A stretch of DNA of 7,602 bases, taken from positions 1-7,602 of the forward strand of contig DATFLZ010000170.1 in assembly GCA_035267205.1 (NCBI GenBank), given 5' to 3'. Under the pieces are notes generated by a model, which made no database searches, was not told where the DNA came from, and saw only the letters and a program-made list of their open reading frames with translations. The stretch comes from CAXMST01 sp035267205 (GTDB taxonomy: Bacteria; Actinomycetota; Thermoleophilia; Solirubrobacterales; 70-9). Shown here in pieces: positions 1 through 5,673 of this stretch (position 1 is its first letter; each line of letters starts with the position of its first letter). A program made the translations under genes and the position numbers.

Positions 1-112
1 CGCCGAGGTAGACGAAGTCCTCTTCCGGCAGCGAGACCAGGCACTCGTGCAGCACGGTGAGACCGCCGACGCCCGAGTCGAAGACGGCGATCGGGAGGTT
101 CGGCGCGCTCAT
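1..112 (-). CDS. murI: Glutamate racemase, N-terminal fragment (runs off the left edge)
   Basis: Glutamate racemase interconverts L- and D-glutamate in the cytoplasm and supplies D-Glu for peptidoglycan. Only the first 37 codons are present; the rest lies beyond position 1. The fragment reads MSAPNLPIAVFDSGVGGLTV and continues to a VYLG strand. The FDSGVGGLTVL stretch (residues 11-21) is the N-terminal signature of the Asp/Glu racemase family, with the active-site Asp-Ser at residues 12-13. The ATG at 112 fits the usual start, about eight residues before the signature, and no in-frame alternative start is seen just upstream. A GGGAG purine tract lies about 17 nt upstream, too far for a good ribosome site, so translation may depend on the preceding gene 22 bp away. 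Identity is firm from the signature; nothing can be said about the missing C-terminal half. Confidence 0.9.
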   Translation of the reverse strand, partial: MSAPNLPIAVFDSGVGGLTVLHECLVSLPEEDFVYLG

Positions 113-116
113 CGCG

Positions 117-128
117 GGCGCCGGCGCC
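117..128. repeat. Perfect 12-bp GC palindrome before murI
   Basis: GGCGCCGGCGCC lies in the 22-bp gap between the membrane-protein gene and murI, between the only purine-rich tract and the murI ATG. It could fold into a small hairpin in the mRNA. The identical 12-mer also occurs at 6576-6587 inside a coding Arg tract, so composition alone could explain it. No function is assigned. Confidence 0.4.
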
Positions 129-134
129 GCTCCC

Positions 135-626
135 TCAGAACGGCTTCGCGGTCATCACGTAGATCGTGACCAGGACGAGCAGCCCCGCGAACGTGCCGAC
201 CTGCGTCGTCTGCTTGACGAGGCGGTTGAACTCTTCGGAGAACTCGACCTCGCCGTCGCCGGAGGCCGCGACGTCACGCTCGGCGACCTCGGTGATCTGT
301 CTGGTCTTCGGGTTGAAGAAGGCCCCGATCAGGCCGCCCATGATGATCGCGGCGGCAAAGCCGAAGGAGATGTAGAAGTCGCCGTAGCTCCAGCCACCGT
401 CCTCGACCAGGTAGAGGCCCGCGGCGATGATCACGACGAGGAGAATGGCCGTCACGCGGTTCCACGCCTCGATCCCACGGTTGATCGCCGGGATCGCACG
501 CGGGTTGTGCTTCATCGCGGCAGCCTGGAACACCCCGTAGGCGTACGTGGGGCCGAAGGCGAGGACGACCGCCGCGATATGAAAGAAGAGGACGACGTTG
601 TAGAAGGTGACTTCTGCGAGAACCAT
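135..626 (-). CDS. Four-helix integral membrane protein of unknown function (DUF2269-like)
   Basis: A 163-aa protein with four predicted transmembrane helices at about residues 9-32, 58-75, 83-104 and 142-160. A charged loop at about 105-141 carries the acidic run EVEFSEEFNRL. Helix 1 contains FFHIAAVVLAFGPTYAYG, and a WNR motif precedes helix 2. The overall look resembles small predicted membrane proteins of the DUF2269 type; this rests on pattern recognition only. No enzyme motif or signal peptidase site is visible. It sits 21 bp after prmA and 22 bp before murI. No Shine-Dalgarno is present before its ATG; instead a -10-like TATATT ends 7 nt before the start, suggesting a leaderless transcript of its own. 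The role is unknown; its place beside murI does not prove a cell-wall function. Confidence 0.8.
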   Translation of the reverse strand: MVLAEVTFYNVVLFFHIAAVVLAFGPTYAYGVFQAAAMKHNPRAIPAINRGIEAWNRVTAILLVVIIAAGLYLVEDGGWSYGDFYISFGFAAAIIMGGLIGAFFNPKTRQITEVAERDVAASGDGEVEFSEEFNRLVKQTTQVGTFAGLLVLVTIYVMTAKPF

Positions 627-633
627 GGCGGGG

Positions 634-639
634 AATATA
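634..639 (-). promoter_or_regulatory. Putative -10 box of a leaderless promoter for the 163-aa membrane protein gene
   Basis: On the minus strand TATATT is followed by CCCCGCC and then the ATG. This fits the actinobacterial TANNNT -10 consensus with a 7-nt discriminator, so transcription would begin at or next to the A of the start codon. No convincing -35 hexamer is seen, and no Shine-Dalgarno lies between the prmA stop and the ATG, which supports a leaderless reading. The TATATT is an AT island in very GC-rich surroundings, and the following CCCCGC is shared with the hrcA promoter. Confidence 0.5.
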
Positions 640-647
640 ACCCGCGC

Positions 648-1487
648 TCAGGCGGCTTCGAGCAGGATCCCCGCCCAGTCGCCCCTGACGCGCTCCGACG
701 CCGGCGAGTAGCCGATCTCCGCGTAGGCCGCCACGATCCGATCCCGCTCGGTGGCGAGCAGGCCGCTGACGATCAGCCGGGATGGGCGCGCGCCGTCCTC
801 GCGTGCCCCGAGGCGCGTGGCTACCGTCTCCAGCAGCGGCGCCGTCAGGTTCGCGAGCCACAGCGGAGTCACCGCGGGGTCGGTCTCGCGGAGGTTCAGC
901 CGTCCGGCCTCGACCGTGTCGCTCACGCCGTTCAGCTCCGCGTTGGCGCGGGCGGCCTCCACGGCCGGGGACTCGTGATCGCAGGCGCGGATCGGGCCGA
1001 AGCCGAGCTTTGCGGCCGCGATCGCGAGCACGCCGGAGCCGGTTCCCAGATCCGCCACGGCGGGACGCTCGGGCCCGGCTTCGGCCAGCTCGAGCAACAG
1101 CTCCAGGCAGATCGAGGTCGTCGCATGAGCGCCGGTCCCGAAGGCCCGGCCCGGGTCAATGACCACCTCGACCTCCGCAGCCGTCCCGCGCTCCGCCCAC
1201 GACGGCTGCACGACGAGCCGGTCCCCGATCCTGACCGGCTCGTGGAAGTCCCGCCACCGATCGGCCCAGTCGTCCGGGATCTCGGTCGTCTCGATCTCCA
1301 CGAGGCCCTCGCCCGCGGCCACCTCGATGTCGGGAAGCTCCGGCAGCTCCCCGGGCGGTCCATAGATCGCGAACTCGACGTAGTCGGCGCCGCGCTCCTC
1401 CTCAACCCCGCCCGGAACGAGCTCGACCAACTCGGCGAGCACCCGCTCGGCCAGCTCGGGCTCGCAGCGAACTGCGAGACGGATCAC
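648..1487 (-). CDS. prmA: Ribosomal protein L11 methyltransferase
   Basis: A 279-aa SAM-dependent methyltransferase that trimethylates ribosomal protein L11 in the family's known members. Residues 1-95 form the substrate-recognition N-terminal part, ending in the WADRWRDFHEPVRIGDRLVV segment. The linker DPGRAFGTGAHATT (111-124) is the PrmA hallmark. SAM motif I is VADLGTGSGVLAIAAAKLG (144-162), the acidic ribose-binding Asp is in ACDHES (168-173), and the post-motif NLTAPLL (213-219) and SGLL (241-244) follow. Length is slightly below the usual ~290-300. The start is a GTG overlapping the dnaJ stop as GTGA, with no strong ribosome site of its own, so translation is probably coupled to dnaJ. 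The dnaJ-prmA order is common in heat-shock operons. The rsmE gene that often follows is not here. Confidence 0.93.
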   Translation of the reverse strand: MIRLAVRCEPELAERVLAELVELVPGGVEEERGADYVEFAIYGPPGELPELPDIEVAAGEGLVEIETTEIPDDWADRWRDFHEPVRIGDRLVVQPSWAERGTAAEVEVVIDPGRAFGTGAHATTSICLELLLELAEAGPERPAVADLGTGSGVLAIAAAKLGFGPIRACDHESPAVEAARANAELNGVSDTVEAGRLNLRETDPAVTPLWLANLTAPLLETVATRLGAREDGARPSRLIVSGLLATERDRIVAAYAEIGYSPASERVRGDWAGILLEAA

Positions 1488-2614
1488 CGAAAGGCCTGGC
1501 GCACGCGGTCGAACAGACCGCGGCGCGCGGCGCGCGGCTCGTTGCGCTCGCCGAGCGTCACGTCGAGACGCTCGGCCAGCTCACGCTGCTCGTCGTCGAG
1601 CGCGACCGGCGTGATCAGCTTCAGCACGACGTGGAGGTCGCCGCGGGCGGGGCGATTCAGCCCAGGCAGGCCCTGGCCGGCGAGCTTGATCGTGTCACCG
1701 TGCTGGGCGCCGGGCTCGACCTCGACCTCGCGCTCGCCCTCCAGCGTCGGAACGTCGATGGTCGTGCCGAGCATCGCCGTGGTCACGGGCAGCTCGGCGA
1801 CCGTCACCAGATCGCGGCCCTCGCGGTGGAAGTCGTCGTCAGCGGCGACCGCGACCTGCACGTAGAGATCGCCGGCCCGCCCTCCGACCTCGCCCTCGTG
1901 CCCGGCGCCGGTGATCCGGATCCGCTGGCCGTGATCGATGCCCGCCGGGATCTCGACCTCCCACGTCTTGTCGCGGAGCTCCCGCCCCTCGCCGCGGCAT
2001 TGCTCGCAAGGCGTCTCCGCCGACTTCCCCGCGCCGCCGCAGGCGGGGCAGGCGCCGGTTCGCATCATCTGCCCGAACGGCGTCCGCGAGACCTGGCGCA
2101 CCTGTCCGGCCCCGCCACAGGTCTCGCAGGTCGAGATCGGCGTCCCCGGCTCGGCGCCGTTGCCGTTGCAGTGCTCGCAGGCGACGATCGCCTCGAACTC
2201 GACCTCGCGCGTCGCCCCGGTCAGCACCTCGGTCAGATCGACCTCGACCTCGACGCCGACGTCGGCACCGGCCGCGGGACCGCCTCGCCCGCCCCCGAAG
2301 ACATCGCCGAAGCCGCCCTCCCCGCCGAAAAAGGTCTCGAAGATGTCCTCGATCGAGCCGAAGCCGCCGCTGCTGGGCTGGTAGCCGCCCGAGCGCAGGC
2401 CGTCGTGGCCGAACGCGTCGTAGGTGCGGCGGCGCTCCCCGTCGGAGAGCACCTCGTAGGCCTCGGCAGCCTCCTTGAAGCGCTCCTCGGCCTCCGGGTC
2501 CTCGGTGTTGACGTCGGGGTGCAGCTCTCGCGCGAGCTTCCGGAACGCCTTCTTGATCGTCGCCTCGTCGGCCCCTCTGTCCACTCCGAGGACCTCGTAG
2601 TAGTCACGCGGCAC
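1484..2614 (-). CDS. dnaJ: Chaperone protein DnaJ (Hsp40)
   Basis: A 376-aa type I DnaJ, the cytoplasmic co-chaperone that delivers unfolded clients to DnaK and stimulates its ATPase. The J domain spans about 4-66 with the obligatory HPD at 32-34. A Gly/Phe-rich linker runs about 75-115. The zinc-finger domain has four CxxCxGxG-type repeats with cysteines at 146/149, 163/166, 189/192 and 203/206, all intact. The C-terminal substrate-binding domains follow (about 217-335), including the GDL(Y/H)V motifs at 248-252 and 325-329. The start is GTG at 2614, giving the canonical MPRDYYEVLGV, with a GGGGGCG ribosome-binding tract a few nt upstream. The hrcA stop is only 9 bp before it. No grpE or dnaK is adjacent, so this resembles the hrcA-dnaJ2 arrangement of actinobacteria, where a second dnaJ usually sits with dnaK elsewhere. 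Confidence 0.96.
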   Translation of the reverse strand: MPRDYYEVLGVDRGADEATIKKAFRKLARELHPDVNTEDPEAEERFKEAAEAYEVLSDGERRRTYDAFGHDGLRSGGYQPSSGGFGSIEDIFETFFGGEGGFGDVFGGGRGGPAAGADVGVEVEVDLTEVLTGATREVEFEAIVACEHCNGNGAEPGTPISTCETCGGAGQVRQVSRTPFGQMMRTGACPACGGAGKSAETPCEQCRGEGRELRDKTWEVEIPAGIDHGQRIRITGAGHEGEVGGRAGDLYVQVAVAADDDFHREGRDLVTVAELPVTTAMLGTTIDVPTLEGEREVEVEPGAQHGDTIKLAGQGLPGLNRPARGDLHVVLKLITPVALDDEQRELAERLDVTLGERNEPRAARRGLFDRVRQAFR

Positions 2615-2623
2615 AGTCGCCCC

Positions 2624-3655
2624 CTAGCCCTCGTAGACCGTGGCGAAGAAGCGACTGAGCTCGTTGGCGGCGACCTTCACCGAGTCGATCGCCCGGCCGT
2701 AGTCCATCCGCAGCGGCCCGATCACGCCGACCGCGCCGAGCGGGCGATAGCCGAGCCCGTAGCCGGCGCTGACGACGCTCACCGAGCGCAGGGCCGGCTC
2801 GGGGTTCTCGGCGCCGATGCAGAGGAAGACCGACTGGTCCCGGAGCGCGGAGCGCAGGACGCTGAGCAGGCTGACGCGCGCCTCGAGCGCCCTGACGACG
2901 CCGTCGGGCTCGGGGATGTCGGCGGCGTGCGACTCCGAGAGCAGGCGGGCGGTCCCGTCCATGTAGAGCTGCTGGGCGGCATCCGAGCCGAGCTCGGTGA
3001 GCCCGGCCGAGATCGAATCGAGGAATCTGCGCTCGCGCTCGCCGATCTCCGGGTCCTCCAGCCGCGACCGGATCGCGCGCTCGGAGACGGAGCTGCCCTC
3101 GAGCCGCTCGTTCAGGAACGAGGAGGCCCAGCCGACCAGTCCGGAGTCGACCGGGTCGTCGAAGGTGAACACCCGCTTCGCCACCTCGCCGTTGGAGGCG
3201 ATCGCCACCAGGGCGACGACCCGCGGCTGCAGCGGCAGGACCTCCACGCGGTGGATCGTGGCGGTGCTCGCCGGTGGCGCCGTCACCAGCGCCAGCAGGT
3301 CGTTGGCCTGGGCCAGCGCGGTCGTGGTCTCGACCAGTGCCTCCTCCACCTCGTGCTGCACGCGCGAGAGCGCGAGGGGAGGATCCGCCTGGGCGCCGGA
3401 CCCCTCCCTTTCGCCCTGCAGGAGGGTGTCGGCGTAGAGGCGATACCCGGCGTCGGTCGGAACCCGCCCAGCCGACGTGTGGGGATGGGTCAGAAAGCCC
3501 TCGGTCTCGAGGTCGGCGAGCTCGTTGCGGATCGTGGAGGCGCTCCAGGGGACGTCGTCACGCTCGGCGATCGCCTTCGAGCCGACCGGCGCGCCGCTCG
3601 CCAGGTAGGCGTCGACCGCCACCTGGAGGATCTCCTGTTGCCGTTCGGTGAGCAC
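2624..3655 (-). CDS. hrcA: Heat-inducible transcription repressor HrcA
   Basis: A 343-aa repressor that in known systems binds the CIRCE inverted repeat and represses chaperone genes until heat shock titrates its GroEL-assisted folding. The winged-helix DNA-binding domain covers about 1-65: LTERQQEILQVAVDAYL, then VGSKAIAE, the recognition-helix region SASTIRNELADLE (38-50) and HPHTSAGRVPT (57-67). A GAF-like middle region and the terminal GVIGPLRMDYGRAIDSV (310-326) match HrcA, although the usual GPTRM reads GPLRM. I chose GTG 3655 over the longer open frame (to 3793) because it yields the family length and N-terminus, clears the upstream hydrolase gene and fits a leaderless -10 box. It is the first gene of a near-gapless hrcA-dnaJ-prmA unit and is probably autoregulated through the repeat at 3669-3691. 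Confidence 0.94.
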   Translation of the reverse strand: MLTERQQEILQVAVDAYLASGAPVGSKAIAERDDVPWSASTIRNELADLETEGFLTHPHTSAGRVPTDAGYRLYADTLLQGEREGSGAQADPPLALSRVQHEVEEALVETTTALAQANDLLALVTAPPASTATIHRVEVLPLQPRVVALVAIASNGEVAKRVFTFDDPVDSGLVGWASSFLNERLEGSSVSERAIRSRLEDPEIGERERRFLDSISAGLTELGSDAAQQLYMDGTARLLSESHAADIPEPDGVVRALEARVSLLSVLRSALRDQSVFLCIGAENPEPALRSVSVVSAGYGLGYRPLGAVGVIGPLRMDYGRAIDSVKVAANELSRFFATVYEG

Positions 3656-3661
3656 GCGGGG

Positions 3662-3667
3662 ATTGTA
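3662..3667 (-). promoter_or_regulatory. Putative leaderless -10 box of hrcA
   Basis: TACAAT on the minus strand is one base from the TATAAT consensus. It is followed by CCCCGC and then the GTG start of hrcA, so position +1 would coincide with the start codon. No purine-rich ribosome site precedes the GTG, which agrees with a leaderless transcript. No clear -35 hexamer is seen; the inverted repeat at 3669-3691 occupies the spacer/-35 zone instead, where a bound repressor would block RNA polymerase. Confidence 0.6.
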
Positions 3668-3668
3668 G

Positions 3669-3691
3669 GAGCGCCCCACGGAGAGGCGCTC
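3669..3691. promoter_or_regulatory. CIRCE-like inverted repeat, candidate HrcA operator
   Basis: GAGCGCC, 9 bp, then GGCGCTC: perfect 7-bp arms with the 9-bp spacer characteristic of CIRCE (TTAGCACTC-N9-GAGTGCTAA). It lies wholly in the 43-bp gap between the hydrolase stop and hrcA, immediately upstream of the TACAAT -10 box. The arm sequence differs from classical CIRCE and is GC-only apart from one A/T pair. An alternative is an RNA stem (9 bp with one G-U pair and a 5-nt loop) ending the hydrolase transcript, but no T-run follows. Position and geometry favour an operator; the sequence divergence keeps confidence moderate. Confidence 0.5.
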
Positions 3692-3698
3692 GAGGCTC

Positions 3699-4466
3699 TC
3701 AGCCCGAGCCCTCGCGACGAACCTGTGAGCCGCCGGTGATCGTCTCCGTCCCGTCGTCCGCGAACCGCACCAGGGCCTTGTTCCCCCCGTCATAGTCCGG
3801 CGCCCAGAGCAGCAACATGGCCTCGCGGCGATTCTCGTCGTCGGGGCCGACCGTGCACTCCTCGGGCTCGGGCTCGTCCAGGCCGCGCCAGAGCCTCACG
3901 AACGGGTTGCTCTCCCACTCGTCCCCGATCGTCGACGGCTCGCGGTGACCGGGATGGATCCGCGTCTGCGGATCGAGCTTCATCAGCTTGTCCATCACCG
4001 ATTCGCGGAGGTCGTCGAGCCCGGTCGCGCCGGGCGCGCCGGTCCCGCCGCAGGTGCCCTTGAACAGGACGTCCGCGGTCAGGCAGTCCCCGTCGCCGAC
4101 CTTGATCGCGAGGTGATCCGCGCAGTGGCCGGGAGTGTGGATCGGCTCGAAGCGCAGACCCGCGACCTCGATCACGTCACCGTCGCCGATCGTGTCGGTG
4201 ACCGCATCCACCTCTTCGGCGCAGAGCTCGTGCGCGCTGACCGGGACGTCGTAGCGCTCGGCGAGCTTTTCCACGCCGACCACGTGGTCGTAGTGGTGAT
4301 GCGTGAGCAGGATCCGCTCGATCGCGATCCCCTGGCGGTCGGCGAACTCGCAGAGGGGATCGGTGACCCCGTTGGAGTCGATCAGGACGCCCTTGCCGCT
4401 CGCCTCGTCGGCGATCAGGTAGGCGTTGGAGAGAAAGTTGCCCTCCTCGGCGCGGAGAATCATCAT
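3699..4466 (-). CDS. Metallo-beta-lactamase-fold hydrolase (glyoxalase II-like)
   Basis: A 255-aa cytoplasmic MBL-fold protein, with no signal peptide. The dinuclear zinc site is complete: THHHYDH (55-61, giving H56, H58, D60, H61), H114 in HTPGH, D132 in TADVLF, and H174 in HPGHREP. This pattern and the TPGH-CADHLAIK segment resemble glyoxalase II and other thioester hydrolases. After the catalytic domain (to about 195) there is a C-terminal piece of about 55 residues (200-255), with an acidic linker and a short strand-rich segment (REAMLLLWAPDYDGGNKALV), not typical of minimal glyoxalase II. It lies 28 bp downstream of a formaldehyde-dehydrogenase-type ADH and is probably co-transcribed, so a thioester formed by that enzyme (an S-formyl thiol) is an attractive substrate; that is inference. 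The start is ATG 4466 or the next ATG 4463; the weak GAAGGG tract does not decide. Confidence 0.85.
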   Translation of the reverse strand: MMILRAEEGNFLSNAYLIADEASGKGVLIDSNGVTDPLCEFADRQGIAIERILLTHHHYDHVVGVEKLAERYDVPVSAHELCAEEVDAVTDTIGDGDVIEVAGLRFEPIHTPGHCADHLAIKVGDGDCLTADVLFKGTCGGTGAPGATGLDDLRESVMDKLMKLDPQTRIHPGHREPSTIGDEWESNPFVRLWRGLDEPEPEECTVGPDDENRREAMLLLWAPDYDGGNKALVRFADDGTETITGGSQVRREGSG

Positions 4467-4494
4467 GGGCTGCTCGGTCCCTTCGGTCGGATTG

Positions 4495-5607
4495 TCAGTT
4501 GAACTCGATCACGCTGCGGATGCCGTCCTGCGCCTCCATCAGCTCGAATCCCCGGTTGACCTCGTCGAGGCCGATCCGGTGGGAGATGAACGGATCGACG
4601 TCGATCTGCCCGTCGAGGTACAGCTCGACCAGCTCGGGAACCCCGTCGCGGCCCTTGACGCCACCGAAGCTCGAGCCCGCGACCCGGCGGCCGGTGATCA
4701 GCAGGCGGGGCACGATGTCGAGCGTCTCGCCCTTGCCCGCGACGCCGGCGACCGTGCAGAGCCCCCAGCCCATGCGGGCGGCCTCGACCGCCTGCTGCAT
4801 CACGGCGACGTTGCCGGTGGCCTCGAAGGTGTAGTCGGCGCCGAACCCGTCGGTGCGCTCGAGGATCTGCTCGACCGTGTCCTCGCCGCCGTCGAGCACC
4901 TCGGTCGCGCCCTGGCCACGGGCGAGCTCGAGCCGCTCGGGCGACAGGTCGACGCAGATGATCCGGTCGGCCCCGCGGAGGCGCGCGCCCGCCACAGCTC
5001 CGAGGCCGACCATGCCGGCACCGAAGACAACGCAGGTCGAGCCCTCCTCGACCCTGGCTGTGTTGATCGCCGCGCCGAGCCCCGTGGAGAGCCCGCACGC
5101 GAACAGGCAGGCCCGGTCGGGCGGCGCCTCCGGACTGACCTTCGCGAGCGCGATCTCGGGCATCACCGTGTACTCGGCGAAGGTCGAGGTGCCCATGAAG
5201 TGGCGGATCTCGTCACCGCCGGGGCGCTTGAGCCGAGTCGAGCCGTCCGGGAGGTAGCCCTTGTTCTGCTGCTCGCGGATCGCGAGGCAGAGGTTGGTCC
5301 GCTCGTCCACGCAGTGCCGGCACTCGCGGCACTGGGGTGAGAAGAGGGTGACGACGCGATCTCCTTCGCTGACCGATTCGACGCCGGTCCCGAGCTTCTC
5401 CACGATCCCCGCCCCCTCGTGGCCGAGCACCGTGGGCGCGTATCCGGAGGGATCGGCGCCGGAGGCGGTGTAGAGATCCGTGTGGCAGACCCCGCAGGCC
5501 TCGAGGCGGACGAGGACTTCACCGGGGCCCGGATCGGTCAGCTCCACCTCGTCGATCACCAGGGGCTCGCCGAACTCCTCGAGTACCGCCGCGCGCATCC
5601 GCATCAT
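4495..5607 (-). CDS. Class III-type zinc alcohol dehydrogenase (S-(hydroxymethyl)thiol/formaldehyde dehydrogenase-like)
   Basis: A 370-aa medium-chain NAD-dependent dehydrogenase. Catalytic zinc ligands are C41, H63 and C171, with the GHEGAG signature at 62-67. The structural-zinc cysteines are C93, C96, C99 and C107. The Rossmann motif is GAGMVG (196-201), with D220 as the NAD-selective acid. MGTSTFAEYTV (138-148), SSFGGVKGR (312-320) and the C-terminal IRSVIEF are features of class III ADH (FrmA/ADH5) rather than of mycothiol-type MscR. The family oxidises S-hydroxymethyl-glutathione to S-formyl-glutathione and also reduces S-nitrosothiols. D52 and R111 match recalled glutathione-contact positions, but the equivalents of human Glu57 and Lys283 are S54 and M279, so the thiol partner is uncertain. 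Three in-frame ATGs (5607, 5604, 5598) compete; GGGAG at 5616-5612 best suits 5604. The next gene is an MBL hydrolase that may complete the pathway. Confidence 0.88.
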   Translation of the reverse strand: MMRMRAAVLEEFGEPLVIDEVELTDPGPGEVLVRLEACGVCHTDLYTASGADPSGYAPTVLGHEGAGIVEKLGTGVESVSEGDRVVTLFSPQCRECRHCVDERTNLCLAIREQQNKGYLPDGSTRLKRPGGDEIRHFMGTSTFAEYTVMPEIALAKVSPEAPPDRACLFACGLSTGLGAAINTARVEEGSTCVVFGAGMVGLGAVAGARLRGADRIICVDLSPERLELARGQGATEVLDGGEDTVEQILERTDGFGADYTFEATGNVAVMQQAVEAARMGWGLCTVAGVAGKGETLDIVPRLLITGRRVAGSSFGGVKGRDGVPELVELYLDGQIDVDPFISHRIGLDEVNRGFELMEAQDGIRSVIEFN

Positions 5608-5611
5608 CTAT

Positions 5612-5616
5612 CTCCC
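5612..5616 (-). promoter_or_regulatory. Ribosome binding site of the dehydrogenase gene
   Basis: GGGAG on the minus strand lies 4 nt before ATG 5607, 7 nt before ATG 5604 and 13 nt before ATG 5598. The 7-nt spacing favours 5604 as the true start, which would remove one residue from the 370-aa reading. Confidence 0.6.
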
Positions 5617-5618
5617 GT

Positions 5619-5661
5619 CTCTGGCCTTGCGCTCTACCACCGGACGGCCAAGCTACCAGAG
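5619..5661. repeat. Interrupted inverted repeat in the leader of the dehydrogenase gene
   Basis: In the 66-bp gap after the PAP2 gene, CTCTGG pairs with CCAGAG (5656-5661 and 5619-5624), and an inner CTTG pairs with CAAG (5649-5652 and 5626-5629) around a loop of about 20 nt. It ends just upstream of the GGGAG ribosome site. It could be a regulatory hairpin, an operator or chance pairing. It lacks a T-run, so it is not a standard intrinsic terminator. This gap is the widest in the window and the likeliest place for a promoter of the dehydrogenase-hydrolase pair, but no good -35/-10 set is visible. Confidence 0.3.
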
Positions 5662-5673
5662 GGGCGGAGGCGC

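Noticed and set aside
57..1865. 602-codon open frame on the plus strand
   Set aside because: It lies opposite three well-identified genes, and its translation is rich in Arg, Gly, Asp and Ala with no domain. It is a mirror-frame artefact of high GC at third codon positions.
3669..3691. Intrinsic terminator of the hydrolase gene
   Set aside because: The stem is strong but no T-run follows; it is followed by a -10 box and the hrcA start, so an operator is the better reading, though an RNA role is not excluded.
1631..3739. 702-codon open frame on the plus strand
   Set aside because: It is antisense to dnaJ and hrcA, both with intact family motifs. Its product is low-complexity and matches nothing I recognise.
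3656..3793. Longer hrcA reading starting at 3793
   Set aside because: It would overlap the hydrolase gene by 95 bp and add an Arg-rich N-terminus absent from the family; GTG 3655 gives the standard length.
3945..5340. Plus-strand open frames opposite the MBL hydrolase and the dehydrogenase
   Set aside because: They are shadows of genes with complete catalytic motifs on the other strand, and they have no domain content.
4495..5607. Assignment of the dehydrogenase as the mycothiol-dependent MscR
   Set aside because: MscR as I recall it lacks the GTSTF and FGGVKGR segments seen here; the protein fits class III ADH better, though the cofactor remains open.
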